Assembly (NCBI RefSeq): GCF_050314255.1
Contig: NZ_JBNPMZ010000005.1
Location: 62,001 to 126,000 of the forward strand
Reading direction: 5' to 3'
DNA length: 64,000 nucleotides
Source of the DNA: Claveliimonas sp034178805
GTDB taxonomy: Bacteria > Bacillota > Clostridia > Lachnospirales > Lachnospiraceae
Made by a program: the position numbers and the translations under genes. The notes beneath the pieces are model-generated. The model ran no database searches, was not told the DNA's origin, and saw nothing but the letters and a program-made list of their open reading frames with translations. Positions 25,590 through 34,791 of the stretch are shown here, piece by piece. Positions within the stretch are counted from its first letter, which is position 1. The number at the start of each line of letters is the position of its first letter.

Positions 25590-26771
25590 CTATTTTACTT
25601 CTATAACCTCTACCGTATCGATTGCTGTCTGAACCAGCTCATCAATCTTCTCTGCCAGATTCTCTTCTGACTTTTTGATAATATTGATATTTGGTTTTGT
25701 TACTGGATGCTTTGCCACAAAAATTGTACAGCAGTCCTCAAAGGGCTGAATGGATGTCTCGTAAGTACCAATTTTTTCAGAGACCTCGACAATTTCCTGT
25801 TTATCAAATCCGATAAGCGGACGGTAAACCGGAAGCGTACAAACCTCATTAGTTGCTGCGAGACTCTGCATGGTCTGACTTGCCACCTGGCCGATACTCT
25901 CACCGGTGATCATTCCCAGACATCCGTGTTCTTTTGCAAAATGTTCTGCAATCTTCATCATATAACGACGCATGATAATCGTAAGTTCATCATGCGGACA
26001 CTGATCATAAATATAAAGCTGGATCTCCGTAAAGTTCACCACATTCAGCTTAATCGGTCCGGAATATCTGGAAACGATTTTAGCCAGATCCACAACCTTC
26101 TGTTTTGCTCGTTCACTGGTGTACGGCGGTGCATGGAAATAAGTAGCCTCAAGACCAACACCCCGCTTTGCGATCATATATCCTGCCACCGGACTGTCGA
26201 TACCACCGGACAGCAGAAGCATTGCCTTTCCGTTGGTTCCTACCGGCATTCCTCCCGGTCCCGGAATGATCTGAGAATAGATATAAATCTGTTCTCTCAC
26301 TTCAATATGAAGCATGACATCCGGCTTGTGCACATCCACACGAATCTCCGGAAATGCATCCAATACCGCTTCCCCTACAGAATAATTGATTTCCATAGAA
26401 TTCAGCGGATAGGTTTTCCTGCTTCTTCTTGCCTCTACCTTAAATGTAATATTCTTATCCGGATACATCTCATCCATGTAAGCAACTACATCTTTTTTCA
26501 GTTGTTCAAATCCCTGATCCTCTTTGCGGACTACCGGACAAATACCCACGATTCCAAATACTCTCTTTAGGCTTTCCACAACTTCATCACAGTCATAGTC
26601 GCCTTCACAATCCACATAAATTCGGGCCTGAGATTTGTGAACTTCAAAATTTCCATCCAAATCCTTCAGCGCATAACGCACCTGACGCACCAGCGCATCT
26701 TCAAACAGATAGCGGTTCTTACCCTTGATTCCAATTTCTCCATACTTTATTAAAAATGTCTGAAATGTCAT
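25590..26771 (-). CDS. thiI: tRNA 4-thiouridine synthase ThiI
   Basis: Adenylates tRNA U8 and transfers sulfur to give s4U; also feeds thiamine thiazole synthesis in some bacteria. THUMP domain in the N-terminal ~165 residues, PP-loop motif LLLSGGIDSPVAGYM near residue 180, and the GITGESIGQVASQT-type segment MITGESIGQVASQT. No C-terminal rhodanese domain (393 residues), the usual Firmicutes form, so the dedicated cysteine desulfurase upstream supplies sulfur directly. A hairpin separates the two genes. Confidence 0.96.
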   Translation of the reverse strand: MTFQTFLIKYGEIGIKGKNRYLFEDALVRQVRYALKDLDGNFEVHKSQARIYVDCEGDYDCDEVVESLKRVFGIVGICPVVRKEDQGFEQLKKDVVAYMDEMYPDKNITFKVEARRSRKTYPLNSMEINYSVGEAVLDAFPEIRVDVHKPDVMLHIEVREQIYIYSQIIPGPGGMPVGTNGKAMLLLSGGIDSPVAGYMIAKRGVGLEATYFHAPPYTSERAKQKVVDLAKIVSRYSGPIKLNVVNFTEIQLYIYDQCPHDELTIIMRRYMMKIAEHFAKEHGCLGMITGESIGQVASQTMQSLAATNEVCTLPVYRPLIGFDKQEIVEVSEKIGTYETSIQPFEDCCTIFVAKHPVTKPNINIIKKSEENLAEKIDELVQTAIDTVEVIEVK

Positions 26772-26800
26772 TTTTCTTTCCTCTCTTTTTCATCTAGTGG

Positions 26801-26821
26801 CGGATGCGTACCCCGCATCCG
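26801..26821. other. Hairpin between nifS and thiI
   Basis: CGGATGCG, loop TACCC, CGCATCCG. No T tract follows on the minus strand, so it may be an mRNA processing or stability element between the two cotranscribed genes. Confidence 0.6.
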
Positions 26822-26837
26822 TCAACCCGTCATCTTT

Positions 26838-27995
26838 CTAGTGTCTGGTATATCTGCGGAGCATCGGCACCAGACTGTTCAATGTTTCCAGTGTATAGTC
26901 TATCTCTTCCAGTGTAGTAAATTCTGACATACTGAACCGAAGGGTTGCATCCAGATATTCCTTCTTTGCCCCGATTCCTTTTAACACCCCGCTGATGGCC
27001 GGATGATTGGAAGCGCAGGCTGAACCGGAAGAAACACAGATGCCCTTGTCCTCCAGTGCATGCAGGAGAACCTCACTACGAATTCCGGCAAATCCCACAC
27101 TGATAATATGTGGTGCACTGGTCTCATCATAGAGCCCGTGAACGGTTGTGCTCTCAATCTTTGTCACTTCTTCAATAAAATGCTTCTTAAGCTCTCTCAT
27201 CCCTGCCACCTTGGCATCCAGGTCTTTATAAATCTCCTTCGCTGCCGCCGCCAGGCCTGCTATTCCCGGAACATTTTCCGTACCGGACCGAATATTTTTC
27301 TGCTGTTCACCACCAAATACAATGGGCTTAATTTTTACATGATCGCCAATATACAAAATTCCTGTTCCCTTTGGACCGTGAATCTTATGACCACTCACGG
27401 AAAGCATATCAATCTTCATCTTTTTCGGATAAATGTGATATTTTCCAAAACCCTGAACAGCATCCACATGGAACAGAATGTTTTTATTATATGCTTTTAC
27501 AATGCTGGCCGCTTCTGTTATAGGCTGAACAGACCCCACCTCGTTATTGACATACATAATAGAAACAAGTATGGTATCCTCGCAAAGCGCTTCCTTCAAA
27601 GCGTCCAGCCTCACTCTTCCATAACGGTCTACCGGGAGATACGTCACCCGGAATCCTTCTTCCTCTTCCAGATACCGCATGGTATTCAAAATTGCCGGAT
27701 GCTCAATGGATGAAGTAATCAGGTGCTTACCGGCTCGATGATTAGCCCTCGCAGCCCCTATCAGTGCCAGATTATCGCTCTCCGTTCCTCCGGAGGTAAA
27801 GAATATCTCCTTTTCCTGAACCTTAAGGATCTTCGCAAAAGCTTCCCTGGCTTCTTTTATATAGCGTTCTGCTTCTACACCCTTGAAATGCATCGAGGAA
27901 GGATTGCCATAATCCTCACACATTACATGCCGCACCACATCGCCTACTTTTTCATAGGCTCTGGTAGTCGCAGAATTATCCAAATAAACTTCCAT
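26838..27995 (-). CDS. Cysteine desulfurase (NifS/IscS-like), partner of ThiI
   Basis: PLP enzyme releasing sulfur from cysteine as a persulfide. PLP lysine in SVSGHKIHGPKG, catalytic Cys in VSSGSACASNHPAISGVL, GTENVPG motif. 385 residues. AGGAG lies 8 bases before the ATG. The nifS-thiI pair is conserved in Firmicutes and usually dedicated to tRNA thiolation. Confidence 0.95.
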   Translation of the reverse strand: MEVYLDNSATTRAYEKVGDVVRHVMCEDYGNPSSMHFKGVEAERYIKEAREAFAKILKVQEKEIFFTSGGTESDNLALIGAARANHRAGKHLITSSIEHPAILNTMRYLEEEEGFRVTYLPVDRYGRVRLDALKEALCEDTILVSIMYVNNEVGSVQPITEAASIVKAYNKNILFHVDAVQGFGKYHIYPKKMKIDMLSVSGHKIHGPKGTGILYIGDHVKIKPIVFGGEQQKNIRSGTENVPGIAGLAAAAKEIYKDLDAKVAGMRELKKHFIEEVTKIESTTVHGLYDETSAPHIISVGFAGIRSEVLLHALEDKGICVSSGSACASNHPAISGVLKGIGAKKEYLDATLRFSMSEFTTLEEIDYTLETLNSLVPMLRRYTRH

Positions 27996-28028
27996 GATAA
28001 ACTCCTATTCTTTCTCTTTTACTATAAT

Positions 28029-28775
28029 TTATGCGTTTTCATTTTCCAGGTGATACATCAGAATGGACAGCGTAGTCATTCCGGCAGTTTCCGTTCGAAG
28101 TATCCGCCGTCCCAGCGTAATTTCCTTCGCACCGACTGCTATTGCCTGTTCCACTTCTTCTTTTTCAAAACCGCCTTCCGGTCCAATAAAAATACCTACC
28201 GATTGTCCCGGCCGAATAGATTCGATCACGGTTCGGGTCGTCTTCATTCCCTCTGCCAGTTCATATGGAATCAACACAACATCCAGTGTTTTCGCATATT
28301 CCAGTGCTTCTTTAAAGCCCAGAACCTCTGACACCTCCGGTATCACACCTCTCCCGGACTGTTTTGCCGCACTGCGCGCAATCTCCTGCCAGCGTTCCAC
28401 CTTCTTTGCCGCCTTCTTCGCATCCAGTTTAACAATAGAACGCCTGGTAGAAACCGGAATCACTTCCGAAGCCCCCAGTTCTACTGCCTTCTGGATGATC
28501 AGTTCCATTTTATCACCTTTCGGAAGTCCCTGAAATAAACAGATTCTGGATGGAAGCTCCGTATCCGTACTCTGTTCCTCATCAATCTCCAGAACTACCA
28601 GCCCCTGCTCAAATGCTTCAATATGACAGCAGTACTTATGATTATTGCCGTCACTGACCTCCAGCACCTCTCCGATTCGCATGCGAAGCACATTTTTCAT
28701 ATGATTCACGTCTGAACCTTCTATATAAATTTTCCGTTCACGCACCTGTTCCGGTGTCACAAAAAAATGCTGCAT
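28029..28775 (-). CDS. rsmE: 16S rRNA m3U1498 methyltransferase RsmE
   Basis: SPOUT-class methyltransferase acting on 16S rRNA U1498. N-terminal PUA-like domain (MQHFFVTPEQV, NHMKNVLRMRIGE), C-terminal knotted SAM site GIFIGPEGGFEKEEVE and LGRRILRTETAGM. 248 residues, normal. Twenty-four bases behind prmA, a common pair. Confidence 0.96.
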   Translation of the reverse strand: MQHFFVTPEQVRERKIYIEGSDVNHMKNVLRMRIGEVLEVSDGNNHKYCCHIEAFEQGLVVLEIDEEQSTDTELPSRICLFQGLPKGDKMELIIQKAVELGASEVIPVSTRRSIVKLDAKKAAKKVERWQEIARSAAKQSGRGVIPEVSEVLGFKEALEYAKTLDVVLIPYELAEGMKTTRTVIESIRPGQSVGIFIGPEGGFEKEEVEQAIAVGAKEITLGRRILRTETAGMTTLSILMYHLENENA

Positions 28776-28799
28776 CTTCTATATTCCCTACCTGTGCTT

Positions 28800-29753
28800 C
28801 TAGTTCTTTCTTGCTGTAACAGAAACCCATTCTCCCTGATGATTTACTTCCAGTACTTCAAGACCTGCCGCCTTCACGGCATCTACCACCGTCTGTTCTT
28901 TATCATCAATGATTCCGCTGGTAATGTAGATTCCGCCCGGCTTAAGCTGAGAAAGAATCACCGGTGTAAGAGGTACCAGCACATCAGCCAGAATATTCGC
29001 TGCTACAATATCATATTTCTCATAGCCCACTTTATCCTGAACTGCTTTGTCGTCAATGATATTTCCAATCATCACTTCATACTGTTCTCTGGAAATACCA
29101 TTTACTTCCATATTTTCATGAGTCGCATCAATTGCGCAGGGATCAAGATCGGTTCCAACAGAATACTTTGCCCCGAATTTCAGAGCCAGCATTCCCAGAA
29201 TACCGCTTCCGCATCCCACATCTAAAATCACCGTATCCGGTGTCACATATTTCTTGATCTGACGAATACAAAGCTGCGTCGTCTCATGCATACCTGTACC
29301 AAATGCCGTGCCCGGATCAATATGAATAATCATCTTATCTTCATCCTCCGGCTGAACATCCTCCCAGGATGGAATAATCAGCACATCGTCAATTGTAAAC
29401 TGATGGAAATACTTTTTCCAGTTATTTACCCAGTCCACATCCTCTGTCTGCGATTCCTCAATCGAAGCCTCTCCTATATTCACATAGGTACCAATATCCG
29501 CAAGCTCTTCCCTTACCGCAGCCAGAATCGCATCTTTATCTTCCTCTTCCTCCAGATAAAAGCTGATGTATGCCACGCCGTCATCCACAGCAATCTCCGG
29601 CATAATATCCACAAACATCTGCTCCTTATCCGACTGAGTAAGCGGGAGTCGGTCCTCCATCTCTACTCCCTGGATACCAAGCTCCATCAGACTGCTGCTG
29701 ACAATATCCTCTGCTTCGGTTGTTGTCTTGATTCTAAATTTATTCCACTTCAT
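28800..29753 (-). CDS. prmA: Ribosomal protein L11 methyltransferase PrmA
   Basis: SAM-dependent methyltransferase of ribosomal protein L11. N-terminal substrate domain ~1-120, then IIHIDPGTAFGTGMHETTQ split as DPGTAFGTGMHETTQLC, SAM motif ILDVGCGSGILGMLA and VAANILADVL. 317 residues. GAGGTG before the start. Probable operon prmA-rsmE-nifS-thiI. Confidence 0.97.
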   Translation of the reverse strand: MKWNKFRIKTTTEAEDIVSSSLMELGIQGVEMEDRLPLTQSDKEQMFVDIMPEIAVDDGVAYISFYLEEEEDKDAILAAVREELADIGTYVNIGEASIEESQTEDVDWVNNWKKYFHQFTIDDVLIIPSWEDVQPEDEDKMIIHIDPGTAFGTGMHETTQLCIRQIKKYVTPDTVILDVGCGSGILGMLALKFGAKYSVGTDLDPCAIDATHENMEVNGISREQYEVMIGNIIDDKAVQDKVGYEKYDIVAANILADVLVPLTPVILSQLKPGGIYITSGIIDDKEQTVVDAVKAAGLEVLEVNHQGEWVSVTARKN

Positions 29754-29795
29754 ATAGTTTCACCTCTGAAATTCGCGTTCGTTGTATCTATCATA

Positions 29796-30359
29796 TCATA
29801 ATATACCTAAATGCTCAATTAAGATTTTTACACCCAAAAGGATAAGAATGACTCCTCCTGCGATCTCTGCTCTCTTCTTGTACCGGGAACCGAATACGTT
29901 ACCGATTTTTACACCCGCCACTGATATAAGGAAGGTTGTTGCTCCGATGAAACAAACTGCCGGTATGATTTTCACCTGCAAAAATGCAAAGGTCACACCT
30001 ACTGCCAGAGCATCTATACTGGTAGCCACAGCAAGCCCTACCATAGTATGCACATCCAGAGCTTCATCACACTCGTTTTCATCTTCCTCTTCAAAAGCTT
30101 CTTTTAACATATTTGCGCCTATGATTCCAAGCAAAATAAACGCGATCCAGTGATCGATCGAGGTAATGATATCTTTAAACTGTACCCCAAGTAAATATCC
30201 GATTACCGGCATTCCTGCCTGAAAAACTCCAAAATAGAGGCCTACTATCCCCGCCTTGGTCCAGGTACATTTTTTCATCGCAAGCCCTTTACAGACCGAC
30301 ACTGCGAATGCATCCATAGACAAACCAACCGCAATTAAGAACAACTCAACCAATCCCAT
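29796..30359 (-). CDS. mntP: Manganese efflux pump MntP
   Basis: Six-helix inner-membrane exporter of Mn2+. The duplicated DUF204 motifs GLSMDAFAVSVCKG and VATSIDALAVGVTF each carry the conserved Asp residues of the ion path. 187 residues, with an acidic cytoplasmic loop (EEEDENECDE) in the middle. AAGGAG precedes the start. A yybP-ykoY riboswitch with its own promoter lies directly upstream, so Mn2+-induced expression is expected. Confidence 0.97.
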   Translation of the reverse strand: MGLVELFLIAVGLSMDAFAVSVCKGLAMKKCTWTKAGIVGLYFGVFQAGMPVIGYLLGVQFKDIITSIDHWIAFILLGIIGANMLKEAFEEEDENECDEALDVHTMVGLAVATSIDALAVGVTFAFLQVKIIPAVCFIGATTFLISVAGVKIGNVFGSRYKKRAEIAGGVILILLGVKILIEHLGIL

Positions 30360-30411
30360 ATTTTTTTCTCCTTTTCATCTCATAATAGATTATTGCACAT
30401 TTTCCATGACA

Positions 30412-30451
30412 TAAAAATAGACCTACCCGTGGTACTCCCACGGATAAGTCT
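30412..30451 (-). terminator. Riboswitch expression-platform terminator before mntP
   Basis: Minus strand AGACTTATCCGTGG pairs with CCACGGGTAGGTCT (5-base loop), followed by ATTTTT. The 5-prime arm is also the 3-prime side of aptamer helix P1, so aptamer folding and termination exclude each other. Confidence 0.88.
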
Positions 30452-30534
30452 CATCATTTAAAGTAATGCCAGATGCTCTGCATCAGTATGTTGACAAAAC
30501 TACGCTGTATATGCGCCAACTACTCCCTTACCGT
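30440..30534 (-). ncRNA. yybP-ykoY manganese riboswitch aptamer
   Basis: Minus-strand leader with the diagnostic GGGAGTAG element near its 5-prime end, a middle part with GTCAACATA and a P1 closing helix ACGGTAAG with CTTATCCGT. The order promoter, aptamer, overlapping terminator, mntP matches the Mn2+-ON class. I recognised it by motif and gene context, not by a covariance search. Confidence 0.88.
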
Positions 30535-30542
30535 TATGTGCT

Positions 30543-30571
30543 ATTATAAGGATTCCGGCTACACCTGTCAA
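30543..30571 (-). promoter_or_regulatory. Consensus sigma-A promoter of the riboswitch-mntP unit
   Basis: Perfect TTGACA (30571-30566) and TATAAT (30548-30543) with 17 bp between them. The -35 box overlaps the stop codon of the upstream GH25 gene. Confidence 0.92.
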
Positions 30572-31482
30572 GAAGATTTCGGAAACCAGACGTTCAAATC
30601 CACGTTTCCTTCAATCCCCGGCACGCTTCCCGTTTCCGTATACTGCCACATGGAGAATTCATATGGACACTGAGGCTTTGGTTCATAATCCGCATACCAT
30701 TTTTCATATTCAGTAAGTTCCTCCAGATTCAGGGTAAATGCCATCCATTTCATATTGGCATAAATCATCGTATCATATCCGGCATTCTGAATCCTGTCAC
30801 AGAAAATCCGGCAGTTCTTTGTAAACTGTTCCCCTGAAAGGTTGTCTGTTCTTGCTGTATCGAACTTTATTTCCTCAGTATCAAATACAACCGGGCAGTT
30901 TATCTGATAGTCTTTGATTCGTTCCAATACAAAATCCGCCTCTTCCTCTACCTCTTCATCGGTAATTGCCTGGGAGAAAAAAAAAACTCCCACATCAAGA
31001 CCTGCGGTCAGGGCATTTTCCACATGCTGACGGAACATGGAATCTTCTACAAGAGTTCCCTTTTCACCATATCCCCGATAACCAAGTCTTATCATGACAA
31101 AATCAATCCCTGCATTCCGAACCTGCTGCCAGTCTACCTGGGGCTGATACTCTGACACATCTATACCCAGCCTCGATTCCTTTTCTCCATTTTCGCTCAT
31201 ATAATACTTGTAGCCATTCTCCTCCACAATTCGGGACAGGTCATAAGTATTCGTGGGGACCTCCTCCAGAAGTTCTGCCTCATATTCTTCCCCCAACACA
31301 TCGACAAATGTGTAGATCTTTTTCTCTTTTTCTTTTTCTTTTTTTTCTTCATTCTGTGTCATTTCCTGACTTTTCTTACTGTCAGCTTCGACTGTTTCCA
31401 CCTGCCCGCAGCCGGTCATCAAAAGCACGACTGAAAGAATTCCCATCAGCATAACTGACAATTTTTTATTCTTCTTTCTCAT
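30568..31482 (-). CDS. GH25 lysozyme-family lipoprotein
   Basis: Predicted cell-surface muramidase. Signal peptide with lipobox VLLMTGC (Cys25), then a charged Lys/Glu linker (about 30-60), a short unassigned region, and a GH25 domain from about residue 105 with GIDVSEYQ, FVMIRLGYRGYG, VGVFFFSQA, VVFDTEE and ANMKWMA; the Asp and Glu of the catalytic pair are present. The reading frame opens at 31617, but ATG 31482 has GAAGGAG 7 bases upstream and begins the signal peptide, so 304 residues. It overlaps the end of trmO by 17 bases. Likely substrate peptidoglycan, inferred from family. Confidence 0.9.
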   Translation of the reverse strand: MRKKNKKLSVMLMGILSVVLLMTGCGQVETVEADSKKSQEMTQNEEKKEKEKEKKIYTFVDVLGEEYEAELLEEVPTNTYDLSRIVEENGYKYYMSENGEKESRLGIDVSEYQPQVDWQQVRNAGIDFVMIRLGYRGYGEKGTLVEDSMFRQHVENALTAGLDVGVFFFSQAITDEEVEEEADFVLERIKDYQINCPVVFDTEEIKFDTARTDNLSGEQFTKNCRIFCDRIQNAGYDTMIYANMKWMAFTLNLEELTEYEKWYADYEPKPQCPYEFSMWQYTETGSVPGIEGNVDLNVWFPKSS

Positions 31483-32191
31483 ATGAAACTCCTTCACACA
31501 CCTGACATACTCTAAGCACTCCTTCACACACACGGAACCGGATATCAAATCCTGCATATTCCATTCCGTAAATCCTCTCCTCATCCTTCTGATAAGAAGG
31601 GCGCACATCCTGCGCAAGGATTTCTAATAATACTGCCCTTTTCTCTTCCGGGATCAGTTTCAGCCATTCTTCCGGAAATTCTACCTCAAGACGGTAATCT
31701 TTCACTTCTTCTGCAAACCCGCCCTTAGCTTCCGGATGGGCATCCACATAGGGCAGATACGGTTTGATATCATAAATCGGTGTACCGTCCATCATATCCG
31801 CTCCCACCACATGCAGTACCGGTCCCTCTGAGGTTCTGTATTCTATGCTTTCTAATCGGACACAGGACAATCCCAGAGGATTGGGACGAAAGGGAGAACG
31901 GGTGGCAAATACTCCCACTCGTTTATTTCCTCCCAGTCTGGGCGGACGAACCGTAGGGCTCCATGTATCTCTCACCGCTTCCGAGAATTCCCAGATCAGC
32001 CACAGATGGGAATACATGTCCAGTTCCCGCACTGCTTCTTCGCTGCGATATTCCGGCTCAAAAATGATTTCTGCCTTCGTATCCACAAGACCGCTCTGTC
32101 TTGGAACTCCGAATTTCGTCGGAAAATCCGTGTGAATACGCGCAATTGTCTCCAATGTCCACTTTTGTTCTTTTTTCATGCCTTTTCTCAT
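31466..32191 (-). CDS. trmO: tRNA t6A37 N6-methyltransferase TrmO
   Basis: SAM-dependent enzyme giving m6t6A in tRNA-Thr, formerly TsaA. Beta-barrel fold motifs: FGVPRQSGL, SHLWLIWEFS, VGVFATRSPFRPNPLGLS and DIKPYLPYVD. 241 residues, including the C-terminal extension. The ATG overlaps the nfo stop codon (ATGA), with GGGAG in the end of nfo. Together with mtaB this window holds two enzymes that modify t6A37. Confidence 0.93.
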   Translation of the reverse strand: MRKGMKKEQKWTLETIARIHTDFPTKFGVPRQSGLVDTKAEIIFEPEYRSEEAVRELDMYSHLWLIWEFSEAVRDTWSPTVRPPRLGGNKRVGVFATRSPFRPNPLGLSCVRLESIEYRTSEGPVLHVVGADMMDGTPIYDIKPYLPYVDAHPEAKGGFAEEVKDYRLEVEFPEEWLKLIPEEKRAVLLEILAQDVRPSYQKDEERIYGMEYAGFDIRFRVCEGVLRVCQVCEGVSYEKEE

Positions 32192-33027
32192 GCCTTCTCT
32201 CCCAGCATCTGACGGATCATGGCAATCTCTCTTTTATGTCCCGCATCATCCCATGGCGTTTCCAGATAGAAGGGCAGATTGCAAAGCTTCGGATGAGTAA
32301 GTACACGGATCAGCGCCTCCGAACCAATCTCTCCCTCTCCAAAGGCCGCATGCCGGTCTTTTCTGGAGCCGAAGGGCATCATGCTGTCATTTAAATGAAT
32401 AGCTTTCAAAAGCTCAAAGCCCAGAATCCGGTCAAATTCATCCAGCACACCATCCAGATTTCCCACAATGTCATACCCTGCTGCAAACACATGGCAGGTA
32501 TCGAGACAAATGCCAATCTGCTCCGGATGTGCTGCTCCATCCCGGATTTTCTTCAGTTGTTCAAACCGATATCCGATTTCCGTTCCTTTTCCGCTCATGG
32601 TTTCCAATAATACGGTAATATGTTCCTGCCCCGTCAGTGCCTGATCCAAACCGCGAATGATATTTCTGATTCCCTCTTCCTCACCGATCCCCGTGTGACT
32701 GCCCGGATGAAAGACCAGAAGTTCCATCCCAAGGTCGTCCATTCTGGCTACATCCTCACGGATAACCGTACAGGCAAATTCATATACTTTTTCCTGATTA
32801 CTTGCCAGATTCATAGTGTAAGGAGCATGAGCCAGGAGAGGCCCAAATCCATGTTCCCGTCGTATATTCTGAAATTTTTCAATTTCCTTTTCCTCATAAG
32901 TCTTAAAATTAGAACCCCTGGGATTCCTGCTGAAAATCTGCATGGTATTTGCCTGCATCTTTACTACATTTTCTGCAGTCTTTGCCAGGCCTCCGGCAAT
33001 TGACATATGTGTTCCTATGGTCAGCAT
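32188..33027 (-). CDS. nfo: Endonuclease IV (AP endonuclease)
   Basis: Zinc-dependent apurinic/apyrimidinic endonuclease of base excision repair. TIM barrel starting TIGTHMSIAGGL, with metal ligands in LLVFHPGSHTG, ICLDTCHVFAAGYD, IHLNDSMMPFGSRKDRH and FYLETPW. 279 residues. It overlaps the adenosine deaminase end by 7 bases and trmO by 4, so the three are translationally coupled. Confidence 0.97.
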   Translation of the reverse strand: MLTIGTHMSIAGGLAKTAENVVKMQANTMQIFSRNPRGSNFKTYEEKEIEKFQNIRREHGFGPLLAHAPYTMNLASNQEKVYEFACTVIREDVARMDDLGMELLVFHPGSHTGIGEEEGIRNIIRGLDQALTGQEHITVLLETMSGKGTEIGYRFEQLKKIRDGAAHPEQIGICLDTCHVFAAGYDIVGNLDGVLDEFDRILGFELLKAIHLNDSMMPFGSRKDRHAAFGEGEIGSEALIRVLTHPKLCNLPFYLETPWDDAGHKREIAMIRQMLGEKA

Positions 33028-34007
33028 ACTTTTCCTCCTATCTCTGTCAGAAGCCGATGCTTTACTGAATCGTCTGCAAAAGATATATCTACTGCATTTT
33101 TCAGCAGCCGCTCCACCTCATCATCTCGGATATTATATGTTTTTTGAATGAATTCTAATTCCTTCGTAATAGAAGTACCGCTGACCGTCCGGTTGTCCGT
33201 ATTCACTGTAACGAAGAGCCCGGCATCCAGAAATTCACGAAGCGGATATTCATCCGGGCATCGCACCGCCCTCGTCTGAAGATTACTGATCGGACACATC
33301 TCTATCCCCACTCGTTTATCCAAGCAGAGCTTTTGTACATCCGGCCTTTGTCTCATGGCAATCCCATGACCGATTCTTGCGGCACCGACCTCAATGGAAT
33401 CTATAATATTCTGCGCACTTCCACACTCTCCGGCATGAAGGGTAAAAGGCATGTCCATTTTTTTCACTTCTGCAAACAGATTCATAAACCCTGACATGGG
33501 AAATGCCGCTTCATTTCCTGCAAGATCAGCTGCACACACACCATCACCCAAAAACAGACGGGCAGACTTAAGCATCTCCAGATTCTGCTTCTCCGGGTGA
33601 TGGCGCATGGCACATACAATCACATTATAATCCACATTATATTCCCGTTTTCCCATCTCCAGTCCTTCCAGAACCGACTGTATCACACGCTCCGCCGTCA
33701 TCCCATGGTGGACGGAAAGCATGGGAGCAAACCTCACTTCTACATACCGGATGTTCTCCTGCGCCACTGACCGGATAAAATCATATCCTGCCATCCGCAA
33801 ACTCTCTTCACTTTGCAGGCATTTAAGCGGAATCTCGAATTTCTCCAGATATTCTGCCAGATTTTTACAATCCTCCGACACCTGCAAATCTGAAAGCAGT
33901 ACCTCTTTTCCCAACTGCTTCCGAACATATTCCAGAGACAGCGAACCATCCAGGTGACAGTGGAGATCCAGTTTGGGAAGTTTTTTTAACGCTTCATATT
34001 CTATCAT
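33021..34007 (-). CDS. add: Adenosine deaminase
   Basis: Zinc hydrolase converting adenosine to inosine. Metal ligands in LDLHCHLDGS, FTLHAGECG, IGHGIAM and VTVNTDNR; catalytic Glu in HAGE. The frame opens at 34085, but ATG 34007 (MIEYEALKKLPK) has GGGAG 10 bases upstream and gives the typical 328-residue length. Alternatives at 34043 and 34073 lack a ribosome site. Coupled with the HD hydrolase upstream, which suggests nucleotide or nucleoside salvage. Confidence 0.92.
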   Translation of the reverse strand: MIEYEALKKLPKLDLHCHLDGSLSLEYVRKQLGKEVLLSDLQVSEDCKNLAEYLEKFEIPLKCLQSEESLRMAGYDFIRSVAQENIRYVEVRFAPMLSVHHGMTAERVIQSVLEGLEMGKREYNVDYNVIVCAMRHHPEKQNLEMLKSARLFLGDGVCAADLAGNEAAFPMSGFMNLFAEVKKMDMPFTLHAGECGSAQNIIDSIEVGAARIGHGIAMRQRPDVQKLCLDKRVGIEMCPISNLQTRAVRCPDEYPLREFLDAGLFVTVNTDNRTVSGTSITKELEFIQKTYNIRDDEVERLLKNAVDISFADDSVKHRLLTEIGGKVC

Positions 34008-34048
34008 ATTCGTATTTCTCCCGTCTTTCCTTATTTCATTCATTAACT

Positions 34049-34609
34049 CTATGATATCTTCTCTTTCGTCCATTTGTCTATACATTTACTTAATTCTTTC
34101 AGATACTCTGAAAACTCAACATTTTCTTTTCCATAAGTAAACTGCAATTCATACTCCAGAGGGAGCCACGTAGCAATATCCGATTCATTATGAGAAATAA
34201 CTGCCTCCAGTTTATCCAGTGCCTTGTACGTCTTCGCCTCCAGCGTATTCATCTCTTCCATTTCCCGCAACAGATTGACCCATTCTTCTTTCTGTGGAGA
34301 AGGGAAACTGCCGATCCACTCCTGCAGCAATGTTTCTTCTTTCTCCGCATCTTCCTGCGTTTTCTCAAATGTAGGAATATCTCCTGTAAAAGCCTCACCC
34401 AGATCATGAATCAGACTCATACGAATCACCCTGTCCATATCTACTTTCTGAAACTCTGCTTCTCCTGAAAGAAGCATTGCCATTAACGCCATACGCCAGC
34501 TGTGATCTGCAACACTTTCCCTGCGATTTTCTGATGTATAACAATGCCTTGTCGCAATCTTAAGTTCTGCTGCCTTAGATAATATTTCCAATAATTTTTC
34601 CGGAGTCAT
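34049..34609 (-). CDS. HD-domain nucleotidase-like hydrolase (YfbR/HDDC2 type)
   Basis: 186-residue HD phosphohydrolase. Metal residues: His in RRESVADHSWRMAL, the HD pair in SLIHDLGEAFTGDIP, and Asp in ALDKLEAVI. The family includes 5-prime-deoxynucleotidases that dephosphorylate dNMPs. Followed by adenosine deaminase, which would take the nucleoside product further; that link is inference. GGGGGAGAGG precedes the start. Confidence 0.85.
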   Translation of the reverse strand: MTPEKLLEILSKAAELKIATRHCYTSENRRESVADHSWRMALMAMLLSGEAEFQKVDMDRVIRMSLIHDLGEAFTGDIPTFEKTQEDAEKEETLLQEWIGSFPSPQKEEWVNLLREMEEMNTLEAKTYKALDKLEAVISHNESDIATWLPLEYELQFTYGKENVEFSEYLKELSKCIDKWTKEKIS

Positions 34610-34791
34610 TGTTCCTCTCCCCCCTTTTTATGTATATTAATTATGATACTTTGACACCCTCCTGTGCTGCAAACAATGTACAGCCACGCCGATTACCAGC
34701 ATTATAGTAAAAATCTGTTACAGTTTCTATAATTATACTGGAAATAATGCTGATTAGGGAATATAATCTTATTTGAAACAGGAGGGACCCT

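Noticed and set aside
25707..26570. 287-codon plus-strand frame opposite thiI
   Set aside because: Antisense to a clear ThiI with all motifs; no family resemblance.
30360..30567. Possible small gene in the mntP leader
   Set aside because: No frame with a ribosome site; promoter, aptamer and terminator account for the whole stretch.
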